Shown piece after piece: positions 1-9,798 of a stretch of 64,000 bases of DNA. The DNA is taken from NCBI GenBank assembly GCA_036346355.1, contig CM070579.1:9734001-9798000 (forward strand). Reading direction: 5' to 3'. Source of the DNA: Rhipidocladum racemiflorum. Lineage: Eukaryota > Streptophyta > Magnoliopsida > Poales > Poaceae. The notes under the pieces are model-generated. The model ran no database searches. It saw only the letters and a program-made list of their open reading frames with translations, and was not told where the DNA came from. How positions within the stretch are numbered: position 1 is the stretch's first letter; each line of letters starts with the position of its first letter. Both the position numbers and the translations under genes were made by a program.

Positions 1-1082
1 GCATATCTAAGCAATGTCTAAATATTACCATAGTCATAAATCATATTTTTCCTAAGGTTACAAGGATATCGGAATTTAAATGTCAAGGGTGGCACATCAA
101 TCATGGTCATAACTATCCTTAAAAACTAGGTCGAAAATTAATGCCTATAACAAATAAGCATGCAATAACTTTAAATACAACATACAAGTTCATAAACTGG
201 GAGCAACATGGTCAAGGGCGTGTGACTTGCCTGGTTCGACGAGTTGTTGCTCGAAATCGTCGTTCGGGAACTTCTCGGACTCTCCGTAATCTACGCGTGA
301 AAACAACCAAATTCAAATAAAATCCAAATGAATTCAAATAAATACAAATTGAATTTCAAACTAGCACTAAACTAAAGTTTAAGGTTTCTAATGAATTTAG
401 GAAGAAGAACGGAGCCAAACGGAGTTCGAACGGGCGAAAACGGGCTCCCGGAAGTTTAAAACGAATAAAACGGGATTTTCTGGAATTATTTTTATAAAGA
501 AAATCGAATTACTGCGCATTGCTGACGTCAGCGCACAAAATCCGATTTTTGAATTATTTTAAAAAGAAAAACAGCTTTATGACGTCAGCATGACATCATA
601 AAGGATTTTTAAAAACCTTTTTTTCTTTCTAAAACCGGCTGATGGGTGGGGCCAGGCCGGTGTGTGGACCGTGTCCACGCACCCGCAAGACGCACGCTGC
701 GCAAGCGTAGCGCTGGTCGGCGGGGCGAAGCGCTGGGCGGCATGGCGGCCGTGGCCGAGCGAGGAGGAAGCGGCGCAAGGCGGGCGGGCGGTGTGAGCCG
801 AGAGAAGGCCAGAGGAGGCGGCGGCGAGGCAGCCGGGCGTGGCTGTGAGCCGGAGAAGACGGCGCGCGTGACCGGGAGGAGGAAGCACAGGAGAGAGAGG
901 GAGAGGCACGGAGAAGGGAGGGGGCTCGGAGGGGGTTTTATAGGGGGGAAAGGGCGGCGCGGCGCGGCCGAACGGCCGCGTGAGATCCGCGGCGGCGGTT
1001 GCGGAGGAGGCGGCGACGCGCAGAAAGGGCGGAGGCGGTTGGCGGCGGCGCGCGCAGGGAAGGGGAGGAGCAGGGCGTTACA
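1..1082 (-). mobile_element. Partial family-A long LTR, reverse orientation, cut by window start
   Basis: The right edge is GGGCGTTACA at 1082, the reverse complement of the TGTAACRYCC start of the two family-A solo LTRs in this window (36229 and 41874). Shared content in the same order, read on the minus strand: a very GC-rich leader (about 650-1080), TGACGTCA palindromes (523-530, 580-587), an AT-rich stretch, then a short acidic exon-like segment (231-290). The other end lies outside the window, so length and TSD cannot be checked. It ends about 1.2 kb beyond the stop codon of the AFB gene. Solo LTR versus full element is unknown. Confidence 0.7.
231..290 (-). other. Candidate middle exon of an LTR-embedded split gene (family A)
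   Basis: On the minus strand an acceptor-like CGCGTAG precedes 290, and the segment ends CCAG|GCAAGTC at 231, matching the GC-AG donor consensus. Length 60 nt: two leading bases, 19 codons rich in Glu/Asp, one trailing base (phase 1). The same phase and donor occur in the family-A copy at 60209-60280. The frame stays open past the donor to a TGA at 190-192. No protein family is recognised. The call rests on conservation between copies, not on expression. Confidence 0.4.
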
Positions 1083-2284
1083 ATGACCCAGCTGTAAGTG
1101 TATGCATGCTCATTTAAGTGCCTGTGAAAACCGAAGCACCAGCATGTATAGAGTAATGAGAGTCACATTAGTTATTTACCTTGCACACTAATCTATCTTA
1201 AAATACCTAGAAATGCACTCTTTGTGAGACGAAGGGAGTATGCATGATCTAGCAAGGGGTTGTAAGATCAAATCATTAGTAGGGTCTATCCTCATAATGA
1301 CAATAACAAGGCTTGTTCGCTGGGCATTCATTGCAACAAGGGAACAGTAATGCTGTTGTAGTCCAGAACCATGTTCATGGCAATGAGACTGATGAATGGT
1401 GCAACTGACAAGTAAAATATAATAGGGTAAAACCAAAAATTGCTGCTGATCAAATCACAATTCCTCCGGCAGCATTTTAATTAATAACAGAAATAAAATG
1501 AGACCAAGAATGTAAGGGATAATGACCTAAAAGGGTCAACAAAAACGACATGTGAAAGCTACAAACAAAGGATCAATTGATGATTTGTCCTCACTGTCAC
1601 TTGCATATGCTATTGATTATTTGCTATATGATGTCTCACTGACATGCGGGTCCTCATACCACATATCAATAAAACATATATAACAAATGATCAATTACAC
1701 TATGAAAAAGATAGCAAATAATCAAATCTCCCACAAACAAATGGGGGACTTCACCGTAGTTGATATTGACACCATCCACAACACAAGTAGATGGTGTAAT
1801 TGACATAGGCATTCCTCTGTCTGAACAGATGAATAAAACAAAAGTCACCACAGAAACCCATGGTTTGACGCTTGAAGGAAAAGAAACCATCTGAAACCTG
1901 CTAACTGGAGTCTGAGTGCAATCAGTCCTTACTCCCCCATCTATGTTGTAATATTGGGATCCCCCGAAGTTGCCAGAAAAGAATTATGATTCCCCTTTTG
2001 CCTTCAAGTGTCTCGCAGATGTTGCTCAAGAAGATACACATATAAAAAAGGTACTAAACTGCTTCAACTGCAAATGCCGCCTCGTCAACTAAAAAGGGTA
2101 CTAAGCTGCTTCTTAAGAACTGCTGCTCCTGCGCTCCCCTGGATAATGTATGATTGTTCCCTGAAAAATTATGAAAACCATCCGCAGGAATAGCTCGATC
2201 TCGAACACTAGAACAAACATGATCAGCACAACTGGACAAGGGTCTACATCCAATGGCAATCGAACTCCAAAAAATAAACGATGA
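1083..2284. other. Intergenic / 3' flank of the AFB gene; no gene seen
   Basis: AT-rich sequence between the family-A LTR edge and the AFB stop codon. The part nearest 2284 is presumably 3' UTR. No convincing coding frame is present; the ORFs here are short, with no recognisable motif. A half-MITE-like end (…GAAGGGAGTA near 1229-1240) suggests an old, truncated Stowaway-type insertion. Confidence 0.5.
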
Positions 2285-4534
2285 CTACAAAAAATTCACA
2301 AATGGGGGTGCGTCATTCCTCGGCCCTGATACTGATCGATAGAGGTATAACTTATCAACATTTTCTGTCTCCTCCTCCTCATCAAGTTGGTCACTCATTA
2401 CTTCAACAACCAAATTAGGCATCCGCTGAGCTACCTCTCTGCAACCCCTCTTGGTTAGCCTGCACGAATTCATCCACAGGAATCTCATGTTGTAAAAATA
2501 GTCAAGGCCTGAAAGAAATCCGCTGTCACTGAAAGGGCAATCTCTGACCTCAAGCTTCTGCAACCTAGTGCATCCCTCAAACAAATACTGAAGTGACGTG
2601 TCACTGTCTCCGGAGAAGGCAAGAGACAAAGTTTTTATTAGTTTACCATACTTCCCAATGTATGCAAATGCCTTATCAGTGAGAAGGCCAGAGACAGAAA
2701 GCCTAGTGAGTTTCTTGCAGTTCATCACTATCGCCCCGAAGCCATCATCCATGGGATCCCCGGTGATCCGATCAGGACGGTGGCGACCCATAATGCAAAG
2801 GCGGAACACCGCAAGGTCAGAGCAGTTCTTGGACATAGCAATGACTGCAGCATTTGTCATTCGTTGGCAAAAGTAAAGAATGGATTCGAGCTTCCGGCAG
2901 CCTTCAGAGATCACCTGAAGACCAACGTCTGATACCGACCCCTCAGAGTCCTCGGTGACTTCTAGAGGAAAGATTCTCAGCTCACGAAGATCTGAGCATG
3001 TCTCGGCCACAGCCCGGAGGCCTTCATCACCCACAGTATCGAGAGCCTAAAACAGATCAACAGCTCAGTTCAAATGAGAAAAGGTAATACCTAAATCACC
3101 ATGGCGACACAAATAAGAGTTTGAACCTACCCAGAATGTCCGAAGTTTGTGGCATTGGCGAATGACTGGCGCGAGTTCCTCCGCAGTTAGGTTTGCGAAG
3201 CTAAAGTTAAGGGAGGTGAGATTAGCACACACAGGGTAGACTGCCGGAAGGTATTCCGGATTGACCCCCCGGAAACCAGAGAGGCAGACAAGAGACCTGG
3301 AGGTTGCAAAAGAGGCCGCAAGTTCAGACACGGACATGCCCCCATCTGGTGCAGCCTCAGTCCGGAAGGCCCCAGTGCCTAGGTGTGTAAGCTGGGGCGC
3401 CCGCGCCATGAGACGGTGGAGCTGCTCTACCGAAATGTGGTGATTCACACGCAGCCGACGAAGCGAGGGCGAGCGTGCCACAAGCTCCTCCAGAGCATCA
3501 AAGTTGAAAGGGACACCAACACAATCGAACACGAGGGACTCCAGCGATGTGTTTGACTCCGGGAATTTGGAGATCCAATCCACCAGTTCGTCCTCCTCAT
3601 CCTCCACGTAATCCTCAACCAGATCCAGAACTCGCAGATGCCTACAAAGCCAGTACACATCCATGAGATACAAAACTCCAACCCTGTACAAACAGAAGGG
3701 TTTTGCTAGCCAGGTTCGTTAAAATTTTGCCATCACAAACCGCAAGATTCCATACACAAAATTAGATTTTGATTCGTCGACCGGACACAAATGCACTGCT
3801 AAGATGAGGAGCAAAATGAAGTCCATATAGATTATCATGGCGTCAAGGCTCAAACGTGTCTAAATCTGAAAACAAAACATTGCGAGAACCAGCGAAGCCA
3901 GAATCTTGACAGGGAACACTCCAAGATTCAGCCTCCGACAGCTTCGAGATGTCCGAAATCCAATCGAAACAGTTAAACTCAGACTAACAACAATGCTTCG
4001 GCAATAACCCATGACGAACCCAGAAGAATGTGGAGCATACCTGCACCGCTCAGCGATGACAGCGAGGCCCAGGGTGCTGAAGCCATCGCAGCACACCAGT
4101 GACAGCTCCTTGAGCAGCGGGAAGGACTGCGCAACGAGCCCGAGGTCGTCGTCGGTGACGGTCATTCGCTTGAGGCAGATGCGCTCCAGTCGCGGGTAAG
4201 CGGGGCCCAGCGACGCCACCCACGGCGAGACATAGGCGCCCCAGCCGTAAGGGACGAGGTTGAAGTCCGCGAAGCGCGGCTTCCCCTTGAGCACGACGGC
4301 GCGCACGCCGCCGAAGCGCTCCACGACGCGGCGCGGCGACACGGCGTAGCAGTTGCCGATGAACAGCTCGCGCCGCGTCTGCGCCTCGGCGCGGTACCAC
4401 GAGCGGCAGACCAGCGAGGCCGCGTTCCGGTCCCGTGCTGCCGTCAGGAACTCGAGCACGTTCTCCAGCACCTTGTACGACGGGGCAGACCACGCCCCGC
4501 CGCCGGAGGAGGAGGAGTTCGAGTCCTCGGACAT
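2285..4534 (-). CDS. AFB4/5-like: TIR1/AFB-type F-box auxin co-receptor, AFB4/AFB5 clade, three exons
   Basis: Substrate-recognition subunit of an SCF E3 ubiquitin ligase; by family knowledge it binds auxin together with Aux/IAA repressors in the nucleus. Exons (minus strand): 4534-4041, 3641-3131, 3046-2285. Introns of 399 and 84 bp have GT...AG ends, and the phases join to 588 codons plus stop. Residues about 18-60 form the F-box, including RDRNAASLVCRSWYRAE. The leucine-rich repeats follow with hallmark segments KGKPRFADFNLVP, MTNAAVIAM, FRLCIMGRHRP and TRLSVSGLLTD. At the TIR1 pocket positions: Lys83 (K74), Arg87 (H78), Arg417 (R403), Arg450 (R436), Ser452 (S438). Arg in place of His78, CIMGRHRPD, and the ending GPRNDAPPFVNFL mark the AFB4/5 clade. 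The start is the only in-frame ATG before the F-box. The N-terminal extension is shorter than in Arabidopsis AFB5 (my recollection, about 620 residues). No stop or frameshift is seen, so it looks functional. Confidence 0.95.
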
Positions 4535-4689
4535 CTGCGACGGCGGTGAATCCGCTTCCTCCGCCGCCTAGCGGAGCAGGAGGAACCGAGGACGAGGTGA
4601 TGGGTGAGGTGGGATCAGAGAAGGGGCCCAGGTTACGGGAAGTGCTCAAATGAGACTGGCAAAGGATTAAATACTCTGGAAAATTATAA
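4535..4689 (-). promoter_or_regulatory. 5' leader / proximal promoter of the AFB gene
   Basis: Upstream on the minus strand lies a GC-rich leader (about 4535-4640), then a shift to AT-rich sequence with TATTTAA-like (about 4668) and AATTATAA tracts. Only about 155 bp separate the start codon from the MITE at 4690. Much of the core promoter could therefore be formed by, or lie beside, transposon sequence. No experimental TSS is available. Confidence 0.4.
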
Positions 4690-4899
4690 GGGTTTTGATA
4701 AGTTTTATCTGGATGTTTTTATTGTTGAAATCATCCAAATCTAGGACCATCGGATCATTGTTGAGATTCGGGAGTATCGATCACATCCAATCTTATGATT
4801 TGATCTAACGGCCCGGTGATATCCGGGTGGAGTATCCAACGGTCTAAAATTTGGATGATAGCTAACACAAAAATATCCGGATGATGCCTATACACTCCC
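4690..4899. mobile_element. Mutator-type MITE, copy 1 (210 bp), upstream of AFB
   Basis: Begins GGGTTTTGATAAG and ends TATACACTCCC. It is flanked by an exact 9-bp duplication AAATTATAA (4681-4689 and 4900-4908), the Mutator hallmark. Subterminal ATCCGGAT-like blocks lie inverted near both ends. A second copy in the opposite orientation sits at 25120-25319 inside an LTR with its own 9-bp duplication, confirming the boundaries. No coding capacity. Confidence 0.85.
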
Positions 4900-4954
4900 A
4901 AATTATAATGCGTCGACGTATTTCAAGATACAAGGGGGTTGTTAAATTTGATGG

Positions 4955-5136
4955 ATAACCGTGCCGTGATTCTGAAAGAAACTTAATCAACGGGTTAAAG
5001 TTCGGAACGATTCTTCTTGGATCGTTTCTTCTTTTTTCATTCTGTGGTTGAATCGGTCTCAACCCCGTTTCACGCGATTCACAGAATTTAGAACCGTTTC
5101 CGTTTCTACTAGAATCTGGAATCGTACCAAACAGGG
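4955..5136. mobile_element. Truncated PIF-like MITE
   Basis: Ends in CCAAACAGGGCTTAA. It shares internal blocks (CGATTCACAGAATT, GTTTCTACTAGAATCTGG) with the MITE split by the solo LTR at 5340-7810. The left terminus is not recognisable, so it is probably truncated. Confidence 0.5.
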
Positions 5137-6602
5137 CTTAAGTCCAACAACATATAAATTATATAACACAAAAGTAATATTATTTTATTTATATTTAAGC
5201 TTTTATAGTTATGATTTTGTAGCTATGAATAAATTATATAAAAAAGATTAACGGTTAAAGTTAAATGTTAGAGACCACAACAAGGAAAACCGTGTATTAC
5301 AATTTTTTAGAGGGAGTTCTTAAAATCAGTACTTTCTTAGGCCCCGTTTGACAACTTGGAACTGGACTGTTTCTACTAGAATCTAGGAGAAACCCAGCCA
5401 AACGGGTTAAGGATCGGAACGGTTCTCCTCCAATCGTTTCTTCTTTTTCCACGTCGGGACCGAATCGCCCTTAACCCCGTTCCACCCCGATTCACAGAAT
5501 CCAGACAACTAACCAAACGGTTTCCAGACAGTGATTCTGTAATACTATAGATGAAACTTAGAGAGAATGTAATATTTTAGGTGAAATTTAGAGTAAAATC
5601 TAAATTTCTGAAGGCATTTTCCTGTTTTAGGCTAGTTTTGGGCCTTTCTGGGCCTGTAGGGAGGGGGGAATCCCCTTCCCCCCAAACCCTAGGGCGCCCA
5701 CCCCTCTCCCCATGCGCCTCCCCTCCCTAGCCGCCTCCTCCTCTTCCTCCTAGAAGCAGAATTCAGCAGCTCTCCCTCTCCCATGTGCCTCCTCCCCTCC
5801 CCCATGCAACTGTTCCCCTCCCTCCCTCTTTGCACCTCCACTTCTCCTCCATCAATCCCCTCCTCTAGGTGCCCTCCCATGCCCTTTATCCCCTCTCCCT
5901 CTGCCATTGGAGGGTCTTTCGCTTGCTACCCAGAGTTGATCGCAGATGGAGGGCGACGACAAGACGGATCGTCGCCGATCTCGCGTCTATGGAAAGGTAC
6001 TGTTTTTGTGGCTTATTTCTTGTGGATCTAGGTTTCCGTGGGGGATTAGGTGTTGTCTAGGTGGGGAAAATTCGTGCTAAAAACGTCTAATTAGGTGCTG
6101 CTACTATATGTGTTTAAAGAGAATCTAGATTTGTCTTGCGTTCTGTTATCGGGCAGATTAGAACTTTGATTTAGGGTATGAATTTGAGAATTTTAGAGTC
6201 ATTTTTTGGGGGACTAGTTGTTGCAAAAGTTGTAGATAATTGAATTATCTTTCAATGAAGACCGATATCACTAAGTTTCGTTCAGTCGTTTAAAAGTTAT
6301 GATAGTTTTACCGAGCGTTGTCCAATTAATGTCGCGAATGGTAGTGTCTGTGTTTATCTGCAAATTAGAGCAACTTAGAGGCCAAATTAGATTCGATGGG
6401 AAATTTCTTGTAGATCGAGAAAATGTATTCGTTTACTTGATTTGGAGTTGTAGAACTCAAGTTATGACTGTTAGAAGGCTGCTATCCCGTTTGGGCAGAT
6501 TGCTGTTTTTCAGGATTTAGGAGTGGGTCGTGGAATCAGTGTAGTTATAAATCTTGTGTTGCTTTGTTGGCATGTTTTTGAGTGGAATGCATCTATTTGC
6601 AG

Positions 6603-6660
6603 GTGGTGTGTCCCCGGGAGTGGCATCAACTTCTCGCCACACCGTTTCAAGAGGTTAAAG
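6603..6660 (+). other. Candidate middle exon of LTR-embedded split gene (family B)
   Basis: Preceded by TTTGCAG and followed by the GC-type donor in GTTAAAG|GCAAGTG. It is 58 nt, the same length as the homologous segment of the inverted X LTR (55240-55297). The frame open through the exon starts VVCPREW and ends in phase 1. A second frame (GVSPGVASTSRH...) ends in a stop just before the donor and is also well conserved with X, so which frame matters is unresolved. Confidence 0.4.
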
Positions 6661-7250
6661 GCAAGTGTATTGCGATGTGGTTTGTTGTTAGCCCAATGAT
6701 AGATTGCATTGTTATGTTTACTCGCATGGTAGAGAAGATGTGTTGCTTTATCATGTGTTTAACCTGGAATTAGATCATAGTCGGCATAAATGATGTTCTA
6801 AAGATTGTGAGCAATGATGAATGTTATGTTTATGCTTGTGGTTATGTGAATGTTAGAAGCGAATATAACTTGCATCGTGTTCATGTCTATTGCATTGTGC
6901 ATTCATAATGGAAAAGGCGTCCCATACTGATGCGGGACTCTATGCTCACACGTAGTGAGCACGAAAGTCATACCTCGTAGTCCCATCCACCGATGTGAAT
7001 GGGAGCGAGTCAGTAAGAGTAGGCCTCTCCACGGAATGGAAGGGAATGAGGATGCACATCGATGGGTGTGCATTCGGCAATACCGGTATATGCTAAGAAA
7101 AGAAGCATTTAATGAGCATACATGATGCATTGCATAAATGAGAATGTGAATTGAAGAAATTTTATGAATTGTTCCCCGCATGGTTTAAGTCCTGAAGTAT
7201 GTATGTATGTTCAATGTTATTACCTTGTTTTCCATTGCAATACACTTTGC

Positions 7251-7265
7251 TGAGTGATGAACTCA
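7251..7265. repeat. TGAGT/ACTCA palindrome in family-B LTR
   Basis: TGAGT, five-base loop GATGA, ACTCA, lying about 27 bases before the AG acceptor at 7291-7292. The same palindrome sits at the same relative place in LTRs at 38948, 54627 and 61504. Confidence 0.7.
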
Positions 7266-7292
7266 CGCTTGTTGTTTGTTGTTATTTTTTAG

Positions 7293-7327
7293 GTTCCTCG
7301 AATCCGGCGTTTGGGAAAGGGAGCTAG
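7293..7327 (+). other. Candidate terminal exon of LTR-embedded split gene (family B)
   Basis: A TTATTTTTTAG acceptor precedes 7293. Joined in phase 1 to the middle exon, it has ten codons (SSNPAFGKGS) and a TAG at 7325-7327. The inverted X copy at 54561-54595 has the same length, phase, GKG motif and TAG. Confidence 0.4.
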
Positions 7328-7813
7328 AATCATGACTTCACTTAGCATCACTTAATTAGATAATTTCATACCCATCCCACCATTGTGATGGTTACTTTGT
7401 TGAACTGTATTGTGGTTTACGTCGTGCTGGTTGCCATGATTAAATGTTCATTCCGTAGTTGATCTTGTGACGTTAATCCTATCTCCTTGGCTTGAATTGT
7501 TGATAAAACCCCTGTTTTCCATGTTATTGTTGACTCTTGTTATGCTATTGTGCTATAAACTTATTATTGATGCTTAAAACCTTGATAAATAGAGTACATG
7601 CTGCAGAAATTTTGTTTAGATCTTTAGCGTAGTTACTGTAATTAAACTCTAATGTTGTTATTGGGTTGTTACTATTGTCCTTTGTGGTGACATCCTGGGC
7701 ACATTAGGTGCCGGGGTGTTACAGATTCTGATTCTACCTGAAACGTTTCTACCAAGAATCTGGAACCGTTTCCGTTTCTACTAGAATATGAAATTGTACC
7801 AAATAGGGCCTTA

Positions 7814-8970
7814 GTACGTGCGCAGCTGGGTTGTTGATAAATATTGCAAGACTGAAGGAGTAGATCAAAGAAGCGAAGCAGACGGGGGAGGAAGGAAAAA
7901 AATAGGAGGATTATCCACGATACATTATATTCAATAGTTTTTTCTTTCTAAAAAATTGTCAATTTTGAGTCGTCAAATGGAGATCCAACGTTCTAAATCC
8001 ACCCTAAATCCTAAACAAACACCTAACCCTAACTCCTCCCTCTCTCCCAGTTGCCATCGCCTCTACTTTATCCTGCACAACACCCCCCACTGCCTCATTG
8101 GTGTCTCCTCTGACACCGACGATGCCCTTTGGCGAGTCCCTTCCCCATTGCTATAGCATCCTCCTTCCCTTCCGCTGTTCTATCACCGCACACCTTCATC
8201 CCTACTGCCCCACCGTCCTACATCCGTCGTGTTTTCACTGCCGTCCACCGCCTCCTAACCTGTCTCTTTCTTCTCGCCTCGCCGCCCACTGCCCTTCCTA
8301 AGCCCATGCCTTGTGGAATCACTGCCGCCACTGTTGCCCATCATCACGCTCTATCGCAGTGATTTAATTAAATAGCCTAGCTATAGCATCACAATAGTTT
8401 TTTTAAACATAAAATGCTACATGAATAAATAAAATTCCACGAACACAGCTACAACTATTATAGCCATTATATTGCCCTCTATTTCTACTATTTTAATAGT
8501 CGTGATAGCTCTACTATGCTACATGTGTCAATTCTGTTTAGGATTAATTCATCATATGCTACTGAAATTTGGGGAGAAATCCATGAATGTGTCACTGACA
8601 TGTGGGGGTCAAGGATTGACCCCCATATGCAGTTATCATTATGGCATGCAAGGGATGAGGTTAACTTTCAGTGATATATAAAGAATTTCCTCTCTTTATA
8701 TTTTTACATATTAATTGTGCTTTGTATATGAACTTCTTCTCTTTATTATATTTATTATACTTAAGTTGAATTAATTCAACTCATAGAAATAATAAATATT
8801 AGTTAAAATCCATCCATATCCTAAATTTACATAATTATACTAATTATGTTATGTTATATATTGTACAACTAATATATAACAATTATAACGTGCCCATTAA
8901 AATTAAATATAGTTTATTATATATAAATTACTGATACTGTATACTAAAAAATAATAAAAAATATATAATA
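7814..8970. other. Gene-free stretch, AT-rich, no assignable feature
   Basis: 7980-8350 is CT-rich with several short overlapping frames that lack motifs. 8380-8970 is strongly AT-rich (poly-A/T and TATA runs). I see no convincing exon or element ends. Confidence 0.4.
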
Positions 8971-8973
8971 TAA

Positions 8974-9351
8974 GGGCCTATTTGTTTCAGCTGGGGATTG
9001 TAGAAAGCAGCTTTTAAAATTTGAAAGGTCAACAAATAGGAATTTTCAATCTAACAATCTGGAGGCCAGATTGTAGTAGTCCCACAATTCACTCTAGAAG
9101 GAGCTTTCCCCAGTTTTTTTTTTGCAAAAGACCATAATACCCATCTAACTTCAGTCGAAATTACTCACCATTGCCCCCCCACTGCTCACGCTCGAGCCCC
9201 CCTATTTTGTTCACCTCCGACCCGCCCTCACTATAATACGGGTTGCCAAACAGCCATCAGCTTTTCAACCTCCAGCTTTTAACAATCCAGCTTTTACAAT
9301 CCAGATTTTAAAAGCTGCTTTATACAATCTCCAGCTGAAATAAATAGGCCC
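8974..9351. mobile_element. PIF/Harbinger (Tourist-like) MITE, 378 bp
   Basis: Terminal inverted repeats GGGCCTATTTGTTTCAGCTG and the complement of CAGCTGAAATAAATAGGCCC. Flanked by TAA on both sides (8971-8973, 9352-9354). The ends carry further inverted AAAGCAGCTTTT-like blocks. Non-coding. Confidence 0.8.
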
Positions 9352-9354
9352 TAA

Positions 9355-9793
9355 GTAAATTGAGATGTGTAGCGTAGTTTTCGTGATGGTAATGTAAAGT
9401 TGGACAATACCAAGTTTCACTTTCACGATGCGCATTTATTGTCGTGAACTAACGTGTTTCACTTTATTTGGTTTCAGGGATCTATTAACACAACATATTG
9501 TTGGACAATACCAAGTTGGGCTCTAGCATTCTCATTTCTCTGGTGGTAAGTTCGATCCCAACACATCCAAGCTATCGAAGCTGCAATATTTTTTTTTTGC
9601 TAAAATAGTGGTTATAAACACCATTATAACTAAAATAGACATAACTTTAGCGAAAAACCTTGTATCGTCTTTCCAAATATAAAATTCAATATCTAAAATC
9701 CTCGCTCATACCTCACTCTTCTTCCTCGACTAATCCAATGATTGGGTACTTGAAATGATAGCGGATTTGCTCTTTTCTTGTTTTTCTCAAATC
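9355..9793. other. Host or old-TE sequence hosting the copia insertion
   Basis: A tract with duplicated TTGGACAATACCAAGTT blocks and a poly-T run near 9590. The last about 120 bp, read on the minus strand, appear to continue the old copia gag remnant at 19935-20122 on the other side of the copia insertion. Confidence 0.4.
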
Positions 9794-9798
9794 GGAAC

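Larger units (their letters stand above)
5538..7723 (+). mobile_element. Family-B solo LTR (2,186 bp), TSD GATTC
   Basis: Starts TGTAATACTATAG and ends GGGGTGTTACA. GATTC is present at 5533-5537 and 7724-7728, so this is one LTR with no internal domain: a solo LTR left by LTR-LTR recombination. It contains a CT-rich leader (about 5660-5920), a GGAAAG|GTACTG donor-like site at 5996, and the exon-like segments listed separately. The 3' LTR of element X (57879-58586) and its inverted LTR fragment (from 41946 and 54346) are relatives. Confidence 0.88.
5340..7810. mobile_element. PIF/Harbinger-like MITE split by a solo LTR
   Basis: Left end GGCCCCGTTTG at 5340, right end CAAATAGGGCC at 7810, flanked by TTA on both sides (5337-5339 and 7811-7813). 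Without the nested LTR (5538-7723) and its duplicated GATTC, the MITE is about 280 bp, a normal size for the group. Non-coding. Confidence 0.7.

Noticed and set aside
577..1086. Overlapping GC-rich ORFs on both strands
   Set aside because: They lie in the GC-rich leader of a family-A LTR. Composition alone keeps both strands open, and no domain is present.
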